Source: a virus. From it: DNA of 63,269 nucleotides. The position numbers and the translations under genes are program-made. Within the stretch, counting starts at the first letter, position 1, and every line of letters begins with the position of its first letter. The stretch lies in the IMG/VR virus record IMGVR_UViG_3300042868_013427, positions 1 through 63,269 of that record. One strand, 5' to 3'. Below the pieces are notes generated by a model. That model ran no database searches, was not told the origin of the DNA, and saw only the letters and a program-made list of their open reading frames with translations. Of the stretch, positions 25,001 to 33,466 are shown in pieces.

Positions 25001-27060
25001 ACGCCCTGAATTCCCTGGACGCCTTCAACTCCTTGGGTTCCCTGTGGACCATCAAACCCCTGATCTCCCTGTGGACCCTGCGGACCATCAAGGCCCTGAA
25101 CTCCCTGTGTTCCTAATTCGCCCTGGTTTCCTTGCAGACCCTGAAGCCCTTGAATACCTTGTACGCCTTGAGGTCCCTGAAGACCTTGGAGCCCAACAGC
25201 AATTGGTCCTTGAAGCCCCTGTAATCCTACGTTTCCTTGGTTTCCTTGGTTTCCTTGTGTTCCTTGAGTGCCTTGTGCTCCCTGAGCACCCTGCAGACCC
25301 TGAAGGCCTTGTGTTCCTTGAATTCCTTGAATGCCTTGTGTTCCTTGAGTGCCTTGTGCTCCCTGGGCACCCTGCAGACCTTGCATTCCCTGTGTCCCTT
25401 GAACGCCCTGCGTGCCTTGTGCTCCTTGAGCACCTTGCGTTCCCTGTGTTCCCTGAACTCCCTGATTTCCCTGGTTGCCTTGAGCACCCTGAAGACCCTG
25501 AAGACCTTGAACACCTTGATTGCCCTGATTTCCTTGGTTGCCTTGTGCACCTTGTGCCCCCTGAACTCCTTGGTTTCCTTGGTTGCCCTGTCTTCCTTGC
25601 AGGCCTTGAAGGCCTTGTATTCCTTGGGTTCCTTGAGCTCCTTGAGTTCCCTGTGCCCCTTGAACTCCTTGATTTCCTTGGTTGCCTTGTGCACCTTGAG
25701 TCCCTTGAACACCCTGGTTTCCTTGGTTGCCCTGTCTTCCTTGCAGGCCTTGAAGTCCTTGTATTCCTTGGGTGCCTTGGGCTCCTTGCGCCCCCTGAAC
25801 TCCCTGATTTCCTTGAAGACCTTGCAGACCTTGAATTCCCTGAAGACCTTGCATCCCCTGTGTGCCTTGTGCACCTTGGTTTCCTTGAAGTCCCTGAAGG
25901 CCCTGAGCGCCATCAGATCCAGTTCCTTGGAAGCCCTGAAATCCTTGGAAGCCCTGATTTCCATCTAAGCCTATTCCTCCACTGAGGTTGACTATCCAGT
26001 AATCGTAGGTTCCACTACCCAAAGAAAAGTCAACGAATACTTCCAGATCTCCGGTTGCTTGGTTGTAAGAGACAACATCTCCAAGCATGTAATCAGTCAA
26101 GGAATTTGCAACAACGACCCTCTGTGCAACGGTGTATGAAAGACCGTCATCAACAGTAAGATTTATGGTTACACCGGAAGCTATTGCAAGAGATGTGCCA
26201 GAGCTTGTTTCATAGCGGTCTCCTGATGCACCAACTTTTCCCTGGATGCCTTGTGCGCCCTGTCTTCCCTGTAGGCCTTGAACTCCTGTGCCCTGATTTC
26301 CCTGATTTCCCTGCGCTCCTTGGGCTCCCTGTGTTCCTTGTCTTCCCTGTAGGCCTTGAACGCCTGAACCCTGGATTCCTTGTGTTCCCTGTGTCCCTTG
26401 AACACCTTGGTTGCCTTGGTTTCCTTGCCTTCCCTGTGCTCCTTGATTTCCTTGAAGTCCTTGAAGTCCTTGGCTTCCCTGGGGGCCTGATGCAGGCCCC
26501 TGGAATCCCTGAAGACCTTGGAACCCACCGCCGCCACCGCCGCCAGGAAGGTTCTCTATTCCCTTAAGACCGATGTATTTGTAACAGGTTATTGCAGGAG
26601 GGCTAGATGCCTCTCCTGTGCTTTGGTAGTTTAGTTCATCATATTTTTGATTGAACCTAACTACATAAGTTTCTGTGTTTGGATAGAAGAATATTGCGTA
26701 GTAGTCAGAAGGAACTGGGATCGTGTAGTTGCCAGAAGGGTCCTTGAACCAAACTATTATCTCATACTTCTCAGCACCGTTGTAGGGAAGAACATATGTG
26801 AGTCGCGCGTCGCTGAATGATACTGAGCTTCCCTCTACCGTCGATAGAACTTGCTTGTCTATCTTCTCGATTATGTCCATCCCGCTTGCAGCGTAGATGG
26901 CACCGTCCGGAAAGGATGGACCGTACAGGGGATTGATTGATGGTATCAGTCCAGTGTACAGAAGTATTGTGTTTCCGAAGAGGTTGTCAGAGTTGAATGG
27001 GTAGTTGAACCTCATCAACATCCGCTCATCCGGAATAAATTGGTCTACTCTAAGTGCCAA
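22090..27060 (-). CDS. Collagen-like tail fibre, 1656 aa
   Basis: Predicted trimeric fibre. Residues 1-172 are the shared N-terminal domain ([36 protein letters not shown]). A Gly stretch leads into long G-X-Q triplet repeats, a putative collagen-type triple helix with X variable (Leu, Asn, Ala, Val, Thr, Ile). Two globular insertions interrupt it, near residues 275-363 and 1087-1260, and the C-terminal 110 residues ([10 protein letters not shown] onward) form a beta knob. The start is a TTG at 27060; no ATG fits, and the same is true of one paralogue. It heads the RCC1/glycosyltransferase cassette. Confidence 0.85.
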   Translation of the reverse strand: MALRVDQFIPDERMLMRFNYPFNSDNLFGNTILLYTGLIPSINPLYGPSFPDGAIYAASGMDIIEKIDKQVLSTVEGSSVSFSDARLTYVLPYNGAEKYEIIVWFKDPSGNYTIPVPSDYYAIFFYPNTETYVVRFNQKYDELNYQSTGEASSPPAITCYKYIGLKGIENLPGGGGGGGFQGLQGFQGPASGPQGSQGLQGLQGNQGAQGRQGNQGNQGVQGTQGTQGIQGSGVQGLQGRQGTQGAQGAQGNQGNQGTGVQGLQGRQGAQGIQGKVGASGDRYETSSGTSLAIASGVTINLTVDDGLSYTVAQRVVVANSLTDYMLGDVVSYNQATGDLEVFVDFSLGSGTYDYWIVNLSGGIGLDGNQGFQGFQGFQGTGSDGAQGLQGLQGNQGAQGTQGMQGLQGIQGLQGLQGNQGVQGAQGAQGTQGIQGLQGLQGRQGNQGNQGVQGTQGAQGNQGNQGVQGAQGTQGAQGTQGIQGLQGLQGRQGNQGNQGVQGAQGAQGNQGNQGNQGVQGLQGLQGAQGNQGNQGVQGTQGTQGAQGAQGTQGVQGTQGMQGLQGAQGAQGTQGTQGIQGIQGTQGLQGLQGAQGAQGTQGTQGNQGNQGNVGLQGLQGPIAVGLQGLQGPQGVQGIQGLQGLQGNQGELGTQGVQGLDGPQGPQGDQGFDGPQGTQGVEGVQGIQGVQGFDGMQGFQGSQGTQGTQGVEGVQGIQGVQGFDGMQGNQGVQGTQGVEGVQGLQGVQGIQGAQGAQGNQGAQGIQGLQGIQGNQGNQGTQGNQGVQGTEGVQGMQGVQGTEGSQGTQGNQGPQGAQGNQGVQGTEGIQGLQGLQGNQGAQGNQGVQGTQGLQGVQGAQGAQGNQGVQGTEGAQGTQGTQGVQGTEGVQGMQGVQGTEGSQGTQGTQGVQGTQGTQGAQGAQGNQGVQGTEGVQGTQGTQGVQGTQGTQGAQGNQGVQGTEGAQGNQGNQGVQGTQGLQGLQGAQGAQGNQGNQGVQGTQGAQGAQGNQGVQGTQGTQGAQGAQGVQGVQGNQGNQGVQGTQGTQGAQGVQGIQGLQGVQGSQGIQGLQGLQGLQGLQGLQGRQGNQGLDGISGGANYFFNDSVSQTPSPYKQLGTSTTTAGQTTITVNLTANQQNVQVNSGWITDVGNPNVLVIPNGLWHSYVYFTKNTENDNLEYYFTVSKYDGATATLLFTSDVAPLEWSVNNTTPVEVKTNAVATSASLSATDRLIVYIYVNNLDNQNRTISFYTEGTVHYSYLVTTLGSRGSQGLQGFQGVQGIQGLQGVQGTQGLQGAQGAQGAQGNQGVQGAQGVQGNQGVQGTQGTQGAQGAQGAQGSQGNQGNQGVQGTQGTQGVAGTNGTQGLQGLQGVQGNQGVQGTQGAQGAQGNQGNQGVQGTQGTQGNQGVQGTQGTAGTNGTQGLQGLQGAQGNQGVQGPQGAQGNQGVQGAQGAQGNQGVQGTQGVQGNQGVQGLQGLQGAQGAQGNQGNQGVQGTQGLQGLQGRQGNQGNQGNQGVQGTQGAQGAQGNQGTQGLQGLQGLGIQGLQGASGAGGSWTTATGATNMTVNTNYIVNGAGRIDMTLPTTSAVGASIRLTNKNAGGYFRVRQPVGKTMYFDQLATTTGLAGYIEVTNNGARASIEIVCVTADSDWNVLSSIGTFTIV
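22430..26530 (-). repeat. Gly-Xaa-Gln collagen-like triplet repeats
   Basis: The 9-bp codon pattern for Gly-Xaa-Gln repeats over roughly 3.4 kb in three blocks, interrupted by two non-repetitive inserts at about 23,280-23,800 and 25,975-26,235. The repeat lacks stops in several frames and produces long antisense open frames that are not genes. Confidence 0.9.
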
Positions 27061-27077
27061 GGCTCAGTGGATTTTGA

Positions 27078-27086
27078 CTATATATC
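27078..27086 (-). promoter_or_regulatory. Late-promoter-like motif (GATATATAG)
   Basis: GATATATAG sits 17 bases upstream of the TTG start of the fibre at 27060 and directly after the stop of the preceding gene. It is the likely promoter of the adhesin cassette. Confidence 0.5.
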
Positions 27087-27335
27087 TTACTTCCCATACA
27101 TCTGTTCGTAGCGAACAGTGTGCTCACTCTTCTTCGTCTTCTTTCTTCCTTTCTCGTCTCCAGGAAGCTCCTTGTAAGCGCTTGGATCAGAATCACTCAT
27201 TGATGCCTGCTTCTTCATCTGCCTCTTCTTTGCCTTCACTGTGGATTTGGAGAGACCCTTGAAATAGGGATGCTTTGAGTCAGGCCTCTTCTTCCTTGCC
27301 TCATTTAGCAGGAAGTCTTCAAACTTCATTATCAT
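27087..27335 (-). CDS. Small basic virion-type protein, 82 aa
   Basis: The N-terminus MIMKFEDFLLNEA looks like a capsid-targeting sequence ending in the L-x-E cleavage pattern (after residue 12). The remainder is very basic: KHPYFKGLSKSTVKAKKRQM, MSDSDPSAYKELPGDEKG, KKSEHTVRYEQMYGK. These short blocks are familiar from small conserved proteins of T4-related phages. The start overlaps the stop of the previous gene as ATGA. Packaging with DNA in the head is inferred from the N-terminus and charge. Confidence 0.75.
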   Translation of the reverse strand: MIMKFEDFLLNEARKKRPDSKHPYFKGLSKSTVKAKKRQMKKQASMSDSDPSAYKELPGDEKGRKKTKKSEHTVRYEQMYGK

Positions 27336-27697
27336 TTCAGGAACTTCAATTTTTCTTGGGCCTTCTTGCTCTTTGCCACCCTTTTTGCAACATCAGAGTC
27401 TGCGCCTCCCTTTGGGTTCTTCTTCGGAGATCCCCAGGTTCCCTTTCCTCCTGTGAGGAATGAGTTTACCCGAGCATAGCCCCATTGCTCCTGGCCTGCA
27501 CCAGGACGATGCCCAGTCTTCCAGGCAGCCATGCCCCTTCGCATCACAGTCCTCAATGCAGCCATGGAAACGCCAGTCTTTTCAGACTTCTTCTTCAGGG
27601 CCTTTTCTATGTCCTGGTTGCTTATCTTCTTTTTTGCTTCGTTGATTGATTCCTCCTCTTTCAGCAGGAATTCGTTGTATTCTAACAAGTTTTTCAT
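27332..27697 (-). CDS. Conserved phage protein (DUF5824-like), 121 aa
   Basis: The N-terminus (MKNLLEYNEFLLKEEESINE, then A) is another likely capsid-targeting sequence with an I-N-E site at residue 20. The body carries VSMAALRTVMRRGMAAWKTG, HRPGAGQEQWGYARVNSFLT and GGKGTWG, the pattern of a small conserved family in T4-like phages (DUF5824 as I recall). The C-terminus is lysine-rich. It is co-translated with the next small basic gene. The molecular role is unknown. Confidence 0.75.
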   Translation of the reverse strand: MKNLLEYNEFLLKEEESINEAKKKISNQDIEKALKKKSEKTGVSMAALRTVMRRGMAAWKTGHRPGAGQEQWGYARVNSFLTGGKGTWGSPKKNPKGGADSDVAKRVAKSKKAQEKLKFLK

Positions 27698-27700
27698 TGG

Positions 27701-27710
27701 AGTATATATC
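27701..27710. promoter_or_regulatory. Divergent late-promoter-like motif
   Basis: AGTATATATC on the plus strand (GATATATACT on the minus) lies seven bases before the plus-strand phosphatase ATG at 27718 and three bases before the minus-strand ATG at 27697. It could serve both. Confidence 0.4.
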
Positions 27711-27717
27711 TAATATC

Positions 27718-28143
27718 ATGAATAAGCACACAGTAATAGTAGACCTTGACGGAACAATTTCCACAAAAGGAGACCGTGGATGGTATGAATACAGCAAGGT
27801 ATCAGGAGACATACCGATTGAAGCCATTATAAGGCTGGTTAGGATGCTGCACTCCAACGGCGTCAACCTTGTCTTCTGCACAGGAAGAGAGGATTCATGC
27901 ATGAAGAAGTCCATAGATTGGATAAGGAAGCATGTCTTCATGAGTGATCTTGCTCCGGTTGAGATATACATGAGGCCATCTGGAGATAGAAGGCCAGACT
28001 TTGTTGTGAAGAAAGAGATATACGCAAGGGACATAGAACCAAGACACAATGTTTGGTTTGTGCTGGACGACAGAAGTTCGGTCGTGAAGATGTGGAGGGA
28101 GATAGGGCTAACATGCCTGCAGGTTGCGGAGGGAGATTACTGA
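27718..28143 (+). CDS. HAD phosphatase like the 3'-phosphatase domain of T4 PseT
   Basis: A 141-residue protein starting at ATG 27718; longer upstream frames ignore the promoter-like motif. VIVDLDGTIS (motif I, catalytic Asp at residue 9), WYEYSKVSGDIPIEAII, FCTGRED (motif II), MRPSGDRRPDFVVKKEIYAR and VWFVLDDRSSVVKMWREIGL (motif III/IV) follow the phosphatase half of T4 polynucleotide kinase closely. The kinase half is absent, so it is a stand-alone phosphatase. It probably removes 3'-phosphates from nucleic acid ends during repair. The substrate is inferred from the family. The next gene's ATG overlaps its stop. Confidence 0.9.
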   Translation: MNKHTVIVDLDGTISTKGDRGWYEYSKVSGDIPIEAIIRLVRMLHSNGVNLVFCTGREDSCMKKSIDWIRKHVFMSDLAPVEIYMRPSGDRRPDFVVKKEIYARDIEPRHNVWFVLDDRSSVVKMWREIGLTCLQVAEGDY

Positions 28144-28721
28144 TGAAGTTTACAGGAGAAGAAACTAAAGAAGAACTCCTGTACAAGGGGATAGAACTCA
28201 TAGAAAGGTTCTCAGAAGACAACGGAATAAAGATGCCTAAGATCTTCGTAGTAGGTCCAAGCAGGATAAGTGCATACGGGCTTTTCTACCCTAACGACAT
28301 AATACACGTCAACATGAAGCTGTGCAGGCCGCCTGTAAAGGTTCCAGGATACGATTGGACGTTTCCTGGTTACATACAGGACCTCACGCCTTATGGAATA
28401 CTAGCACACGAATTTGGCCATTACATATCAGACATGCTGGGAAAGAAGTTTAGAAAGAACTTTGTCAACATAAGAAAGATAGAAGAGAATGTAACATCTA
28501 CTGATGATAGAGGCCTGGACGAAAAGATGGCAGAAGCGGCAAGACTTTTCATAACAAATCCAGACCTTCTCAGAATAGGAAGACCGTACAGGTATGAGAT
28601 ATTCAGCAGACACTATACACCTGTGGTGAAGCACAGGTGGAAGACGGTCCTCAAGAATGCACACCCAAAGATCATATCAGCTGCAGAAAGATGGATAGAA
28701 CGCGGTTATATAAAAAAATAG
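28143..28721 (+). CDS. Zinc metallopeptidase-like protein
   Basis: The ATG at 28143 overlaps the phosphatase stop (TGATG), giving 192 residues. LTPYGILAHEFGHYISDMLG holds an HExxH site (HEFGH, residues 89-93) typical of zinc peptidases. A downstream EKMAEAARLFITNP helix offers a third ligand candidate Glu. The N-terminal part (GPSRISAYGLFYPNDIIHVN) would be the substrate-side subdomain. Similar small HExxH proteins occur in phages without a known substrate. A role in processing phage or host proteins is inferred. Confidence 0.8.
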   Translation: MKFTGEETKEELLYKGIELIERFSEDNGIKMPKIFVVGPSRISAYGLFYPNDIIHVNMKLCRPPVKVPGYDWTFPGYIQDLTPYGILAHEFGHYISDMLGKKFRKNFVNIRKIEENVTSTDDRGLDEKMAEAARLFITNPDLLRIGRPYRYEIFSRHYTPVVKHRWKTVLKNAHPKIISAAERWIERGYIKK

Positions 28722-28728
28722 TTAAACC

Positions 28729-28905
28729 ATGAAGAAGTACTCAGAAGTTGCTCCGATTGTTAAGAGCAGCATAAAGAAGATAAACACAGAGACGGAAAGA
28801 AGCTTTGCAATAAAGGACATTGAAAATGTTCTAAGCAAGCACAATGCTTCTTCTATATCAGACCTTCCTCTCAGCGTTAAGGCTCAGCTGATGAATGGTA
28901 AGTAA
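28729..28905 (+). CDS. Small helical protein, 58 aa
   Basis: An ATG at 28729 opens a 58-codon frame with a basic helical N-terminus (MKKYSEVAPIVKSSIKKINT) and a second helix (FAIKDIENVLSKHNASS). It follows the peptidase stop by seven bases and ends shortly before a hairpin, so it completes a short plus-strand operon. The function is unknown. Coding is supported by composition and spacing. Confidence 0.6.
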   Translation: MKKYSEVAPIVKSSIKKINTETERSFAIKDIENVLSKHNASSISDLPLSVKAQLMNGK

Positions 28906-28927
28906 GTAACATATTTTACAACGACAT

Positions 28928-28963
28928 AAAAGGCATGGTTGATTATTTCAGCCGTGCCTTTTT
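28928..28963 (+). terminator. Rho-independent terminator
   Basis: AAAAGGCATGG pairs with CCGTGCCTTTT through one G:T wobble, across a thirteen-base loop, ending in a T run. It closes the phosphatase / metallopeptidase / small protein operon. Confidence 0.85.
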
Positions 28964-28964
28964 C

Positions 28965-28975
28965 GATATATAAAG
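28965..28975 (+). promoter_or_regulatory. Late-promoter-like motif (GATATATAAAG)
   Basis: GATATATAAAG directly follows the terminator and lies 13 bases before the ATG at 28989, giving the next plus-strand gene its own promoter-like element. Confidence 0.45.
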
Positions 28976-28988
28976 AAAATTTCAATTG

Positions 28989-29765
28989 ATGTCATCGACT
29001 ATAACAGACACACTTTCTTTCATAGAAAGAGTTGGGCCGATACAAGGTTTTGTTGTTCTTTCTCTTCTTTCTGCAATATTCATATTCACAAGGTACTTCA
29101 TGAAGAGGGTGGATTCTAACTTCTTTGAAATGAAGAATATGAATGAATCCCTGAAGAAAAAGATAGAGGAGCTTGAAAAAAAGAACGAAGATATAAAGAC
29201 ATCAATAGAAGATGCAACAAGAAAAAGGATGGACAAGAAGACGAGTTTCATGAGGAACCATCCATTCTTCTCAACGATTGATTATCTCATAGACGTGAAG
29301 ATACCAGGAATCCACTTCAAATCAGGGTTCAAAAAGACTGTGTTCACTGATATATTGACCTTCAAGCTTAGGGCTTCACAGGAAGTGTTCAGGACGTTTG
29401 TTGCAAATGAGTCAAACCTTAGCGTTGACTCAATTGAATTTAGGAACCATGTCACAAAAGCAATAAAGGATTCATACAACAGGTTCACAACCGACTGTGA
29501 GAGGGCAGCTGTGCCACCCATCGTCATTGAGTCGTTCAATTCTTGGGTGAACCCTCTTACAAGGTTTCTTTTTTCAACGGTGGAAAACGTATGCGATAGC
29601 AAGATGTATGAATTGAACGTTGATAAACTGAATGCCATACTCAGCATAAACCTTGCAGTGTTTGATGAGATGATATCAAACATTGAGCTTTATCTTGATG
29701 AGATAAACGGAGACTTTAATGAACTAGTCTACAGAGGGATAAAGTGTGAGGAAGAACACCACTGA
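28989..29765 (+). CDS. Membrane-anchored coiled-coil protein, 258 aa
   Basis: The ATG at 28989 is chosen over an in-frame TTG one codon earlier. Residues 18-34 (GFVVLSLLSAIFIFTRY) are a membrane span. Residues 45-80 are a charged coiled coil (NESLKKKIEELEKKNEDIKT). The rest is a mixed helical domain of about 175 residues ending in EEEHH. The N-terminus would be outside or in the membrane and the domain in the cytoplasm. The family is not recognised. It is convergent with the head-protein gene that follows, with stops one base apart. Confidence 0.75.
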   Translation: MSSTITDTLSFIERVGPIQGFVVLSLLSAIFIFTRYFMKRVDSNFFEMKNMNESLKKKIEELEKKNEDIKTSIEDATRKRMDKKTSFMRNHPFFSTIDYLIDVKIPGIHFKSGFKKTVFTDILTFKLRASQEVFRTFVANESNLSVDSIEFRNHVTKAIKDSYNRFTTDCERAAVPPIVIESFNSWVNPLTRFLFSTVENVCDSKMYELNVDKLNAILSINLAVFDEMISNIELYLDEINGDFNELVYRGIKCEEEHH

Positions 29766-31241
29766 TCAAACGTCGCCCATTCCTACAAACGATGTGATGT
29801 CCTCTGCCTGTATGTTGAGGCCTATTTCATCAAACGTTGAACCCTTTACGATTGAAGGATTTTTGACAGGTATTTCTGGTCCTTGTGTTTTTTGTGTCGG
29901 AGCGCCTTCCCTGTTTTTAAGGATTATGGAGCTTCCTCCTGTTGTTATGTTCTGAGTCTCAACTTCGTAGTTCTCTATTTCCTTTGAGTTTGCAAGGTAT
30001 ATCTCAAGCTCAAGAACAGATAGGTTTGATATCGAGCCATCAGGAAACTGAAGCGTTACCTCTCTTGTTGGATCTCCTTGGACTGCATCGTTTATTCCGA
30101 CAGGAGAAAGAGGTGAAAATGTTCCCTTCCTGTCCTTTGCAATGAACTCGGTCTTTGACACCGGTATGAACGAATACTTCTTGTAGTTATCCATCAGCCA
30201 CTTGTACCATCCAGAAAGAGGTATGGCCTTTGATTCTCCGTTGTCAAAGTTTACCCTAACGTTGTCTCCCGTGTAATAGAATGGAGAATTCTGGAACACG
30301 CTAGGATGCTTCATGTCATTTAGACACGCAGCCTTTAGCTTGTTCATGAACGTCACAAAGTTCGATTTTATGTCAGGATCTGACTCATAGAACTGCTTGT
30401 AGTATGCGCTTATGTAGTTGTTGCCGTTCTGCCATGACATTATTGGATTTTGGTTGTTGCCATACTTCTCCTGTCCCATGCAGAGGTTCCATGAATCATA
30501 CACAATCATCATCATTGTGTTGAACACGCTGACATACGTTGATATTATTGGATCATCTCCAACCAACCCCTTTACATCCGGAAGGTATGGAGTTGTCCAT
30601 GAAAACAGAAGATCATCTTCCAGCGACTCTTTTCCATACAATGCATACCTAGTTGTTGCAGAAAGAAGGCTACCAATTCCAATCTTTGTAAGAACTCCTG
30701 CCACTGCAGCCACTGCCCCTGCTTCGTTCAATGATGAGTTTGACTCTCCCATCCTAAACATCTTTGGGACCCAACTAAACAGCCCGCGTCCGCCTTTTGA
30801 TGCAGATTTTGTTATGACGTTTCCTGCCGATCTTAGCATCGATTTTCCAACAGATCCAAGGCCAGCAATCAGAGTTGGGTCTGACTGTAGGACCTTTCCA
30901 AAAGGAAGGCCCCATGCTGCAAGGTTTGATAGGTCATCGTCATTGTTTATGTATGAAATGATCACGCTTCTTGCTTCGCTCTGGCTTGGCCACTTGTACC
31001 AGTCATCTATGACTGCCTCGAGTATCTCAGCTGAGGTCCTGCCCGAAACGCCACGCATGAATGTTCCAAGGGGCTGTGTTGCCTTTGCATTCATGAAGTC
31101 CTGTACGCTTCTGGACGGCCTAACCGAAGGAGCTTTATCGTACGTCTGTATTATTCCGTTGATGTACTTTCCAACAAGCTTCGGCTCCGTAAGCTCATCA
31201 ACCTCATTAAGCTTCCCCCATTCTGAATAGCTCTTTATCAT
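29766..31241 (-). CDS. Putative head-packaged protein, 491 aa
   Basis: The N-terminus IKSYSEWGKLNE, then V, resembles a capsid-targeting sequence with L-N-E cleavage at about residue 12. A Gly/Ser-rich hydrophobic central region (AGAVAAVAGVLTKIGIGSLL) may insert in a membrane or be buried. A beta-rich C-terminus holds VTLQFPDGSISNLSVLELEI. The ATG at 31241 overlaps the upstream TGA (TGATG). No family is recognised. Neighbouring genes of the same class suggest an internal virion protein. Confidence 0.7.
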   Translation of the reverse strand: MIKSYSEWGKLNEVDELTEPKLVGKYINGIIQTYDKAPSVRPSRSVQDFMNAKATQPLGTFMRGVSGRTSAEILEAVIDDWYKWPSQSEARSVIISYINNDDDLSNLAAWGLPFGKVLQSDPTLIAGLGSVGKSMLRSAGNVITKSASKGGRGLFSWVPKMFRMGESNSSLNEAGAVAAVAGVLTKIGIGSLLSATTRYALYGKESLEDDLLFSWTTPYLPDVKGLVGDDPIISTYVSVFNTMMMIVYDSWNLCMGQEKYGNNQNPIMSWQNGNNYISAYYKQFYESDPDIKSNFVTFMNKLKAACLNDMKHPSVFQNSPFYYTGDNVRVNFDNGESKAIPLSGWYKWLMDNYKKYSFIPVSKTEFIAKDRKGTFSPLSPVGINDAVQGDPTREVTLQFPDGSISNLSVLELEIYLANSKEIENYEVETQNITTGGSSIILKNREGAPTQKTQGPEIPVKNPSIVKGSTFDEIGLNIQAEDITSFVGMGDV

Positions 31242-32113
31242 CACAGCAATATTTTGAAGTAGTTATACAAGGTAAACATGAATTGGTTCATCTTCAGAAG
31301 GTTGGAAATGCTTGTGCCTTTGAATATGTAGAACATGTTGTATGGATCAAAAGGCGCATTGTACTTCTTCTTTCTGTCCTCTATCTCTTCTATGCCATAC
31401 AGAGTTGACAGCATGAACGAAGATGTTGTTGGCACAACCAAATCCTCATTAGACACAAAGGTGTTGAATTGGGAAAGTTCTACATTGCCTGTTAGCTTCA
31501 TGAACTTGTATGATGAATCGAGTATCCCATCAAACCACTTAGGCTGTATGCTGTCTGCGTTGTTTATGAACACTTTGCTGTCAACGCCAATTTCATCAAA
31601 GAAATCACTGTCGTTGACTCCGCCGTACAGCTTTGAAAGGGTTTCCCAATCATCAAGATTTCCTTCAACTTTTGGTGGCACTGCTGAGCCAAATGCATCT
31701 GCAATGCTTCCCAAAAATTCCTCAGATTTTAACCTGTTGAACCATGTGGAATCGTACCACTTCACAAACTCGATTGCAACATTCACCTGCTCCTCTTTTG
31801 TGACCTTGTTCTTGCTCGTCTGAGAGTTTATGATCGAAAGCGTCATTGGCTTCAAAAAGAGGTCATTTATGCCAGAGGAAAATGAAGCTTTGTTCTTGTT
31901 GAATATTTCAGACGTTCTTGACATTGGACACAGAAAGTTTCCATTGTCCATTGTCTGTGCAGCATACTGCTTTAGGAGTATCCTCTGTGCAACGCATGCA
32001 AGGAACTGTGGGTATGTTATTTCTGAGTTTGAGAGGTTCTTCAGATTTGCAAATGAGAACGTTATGCCGTTATCCTCAAACACCTGGCCAACAAGAAGTG
32101 AATCCTTTTCCAT
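31241..32113 (-). CDS. Hypothetical virion-block protein, 290 aa
   Basis: No family is recognised. The protein is mixed alpha/beta and mildly acidic, with FAWYDSTW-like aromatic stretches (EFVKWYDSTWFNRLKSEEFL) and no membrane segment. Unlike its neighbours it has no LNE-type N-terminus (MEKDSLLVGQVFEDNGITF). It lies between two putative head-packaged proteins, two bases after one and overlapping the other, so it belongs to the same unit. It may assemble with them. Confidence 0.7.
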   Translation of the reverse strand: MEKDSLLVGQVFEDNGITFSFANLKNLSNSEITYPQFLACVAQRILLKQYAAQTMDNGNFLCPMSRTSEIFNKNKASFSSGINDLFLKPMTLSIINSQTSKNKVTKEEQVNVAIEFVKWYDSTWFNRLKSEEFLGSIADAFGSAVPPKVEGNLDDWETLSKLYGGVNDSDFFDEIGVDSKVFINNADSIQPKWFDGILDSSYKFMKLTGNVELSQFNTFVSNEDLVVPTTSSFMLSTLYGIEEIEDRKKKYNAPFDPYNMFYIFKGTSISNLLKMNQFMFTLYNYFKILL

Positions 32114-32115
32114 CG

Positions 32116-33453
32116 TTAGCCAACTAATTTTTTGAACATCGATACTGGGACTATTATTCTCGTGGATCCATCTGTGTAAAGCCCCTTGACATCAGGCTTT
32201 TCGGTCCTTCTGAATCCATGCCTGTTGCCCCAGCCAAGGACATCGTTTCTCACCGATCTTATTATAGATCTTGAGTCCTTCCTTGCTTCTATCCTGTTTG
32301 TGTATTCTTCATGCTTGTTCTGGCCTATTTGGCCATCAGAAAGAAGAGCTGATATTATGCTCTTGAATTCTGGTGCAAGGTAGCTTATCTTGTAGACCTT
32401 TACTCCATTGTATTCATCTTCCTGCATACCTGCATATGAAGATGAAGATGAAGAATCATCTGGCGTCTCTTGCTTAGGTGTTGGTATTCCTCCCTTTGTT
32501 GACATTATGTCTGTGTCACCTATGAGATCGTACACCCAAGCACAGCATCCTATTATTAGCATCCTCTGATAAAGGCCAAAAAGGTGTGTGTTGTAAAGAG
32601 CGCCCATCCAGGTTTCACGACCTTGCTCAGGCAGCGCCTTGCTCTTTTCTATTGCAAGCTTTGTAGCAGTCTTTATTGCTGACATTGCGCCTTCCATGTC
32701 AGGAACATTTGCCTCAAGGTCTGCATCAACCACAAAAGAATTAAATGCAGACATGACATCAGGATTTATTCCTGATGTTATCTTGTTTGGTTCATAGATT
32801 GTCGTGTTCAGCCACTTAACATATTGGTTGTTGTTTGCTATGTTGTTGATGAGCCATGCAAGCGACTTTTGCCATGTTGATTTTGTAAAGAACGATTTAA
32901 GGCTTGTGAACACCTTCGACATAGATCCAGCAGAAGGGTCTGCTGATTTTGACAGTATTATTGATCCTGAGTCAATCTGTATCGATGCACCAAGCTCTCC
33001 ATTTATCAAAAAATTCTCAAACTCCTGTATGAATTCCCTGAGGGATTCCTTCTCCTGATTATAGAGGTCAAGCTTCTTTTTTGTGCCCCAGTATCCTCTC
33101 AGTTTGGACTTTATCGCCTGTCTTTCCTTTTCTGATATTGCAGCATTGAATATCTTCTTTGTCTTTATTCCCTTCCATGCCTCAACCGCAAATGTGTTCA
33201 CGAGCTGTGCAGTAAAGATGGAAAGGTCCTCTTCTGGCTTTAGTATCTCATAGAAGAGGGATGCTCTTGGAAAGGACTTCTTTTCAATTCCAAAATCCCA
33301 CATCCAGTCAGAGACCTTAACACCTGAGAGGTTTTTTCCATCTAGATTTGTTCCATCTCCTATGGCCTCATTCAATGGAAGCAGTTCAGACATATCTCTC
33401 TTCTCGAATGTTCTTTCGGGAAGAAATGTTTCTATGTTCTTTATGTTCTTCAT
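32116..33453 (-). CDS. Putative head-packaged protein, 445 aa
   Basis: The first 29 residues (MKNIKNIETFLPERTFEKRD, ending LLPLNE, then A) have the form of a cleavable capsid-targeting sequence. The body is mostly helical. A low-complexity linker (DDSSSSSSY, near residue 340) separates a C-terminal basic domain (HEEYTNRIEARKDSRSIIRS, GWGNRHGFRRTEKPD). The enzymatic role is unknown. The gene has its own promoter-like motif only four bases from the ATG. Confidence 0.75.
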   Translation of the reverse strand: MKNIKNIETFLPERTFEKRDMSELLPLNEAIGDGTNLDGKNLSGVKVSDWMWDFGIEKKSFPRASLFYEILKPEEDLSIFTAQLVNTFAVEAWKGIKTKKIFNAAISEKERQAIKSKLRGYWGTKKKLDLYNQEKESLREFIQEFENFLINGELGASIQIDSGSIILSKSADPSAGSMSKVFTSLKSFFTKSTWQKSLAWLINNIANNNQYVKWLNTTIYEPNKITSGINPDVMSAFNSFVVDADLEANVPDMEGAMSAIKTATKLAIEKSKALPEQGRETWMGALYNTHLFGLYQRMLIIGCCAWVYDLIGDTDIMSTKGGIPTPKQETPDDSSSSSSYAGMQEDEYNGVKVYKISYLAPEFKSIISALLSDGQIGQNKHEEYTNRIEARKDSRSIIRSVRNDVLGWGNRHGFRRTEKPDVKGLYTDGSTRIIVPVSMFKKLVG

Positions 33454-33457
33454 GGTT

Positions 33458-33466
33458 GTATATATC
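33458..33466 (-). promoter_or_regulatory. Late-promoter-like motif (GATATATAC)
   Basis: GATATATAC is four bases upstream of the ATG at 33453 and overlaps the stop of the preceding gene. If it is a promoter, the transcript would be almost leaderless. Confidence 0.35.

Noticed and set aside
22430-26530. Repeat arrays considered as CRISPR-like
   Set aside because: The periodicity is nine bases and in coding frame. There are no spacers of constant length or unique sequence.
30418-31230. 270-codon plus-strand frame over the 491-aa head-protein gene
   Set aside because: It lies opposite a gene that fits the operon with TGATG coupling and a capsid-targeting-like N-terminus. The frame's product shows no features.
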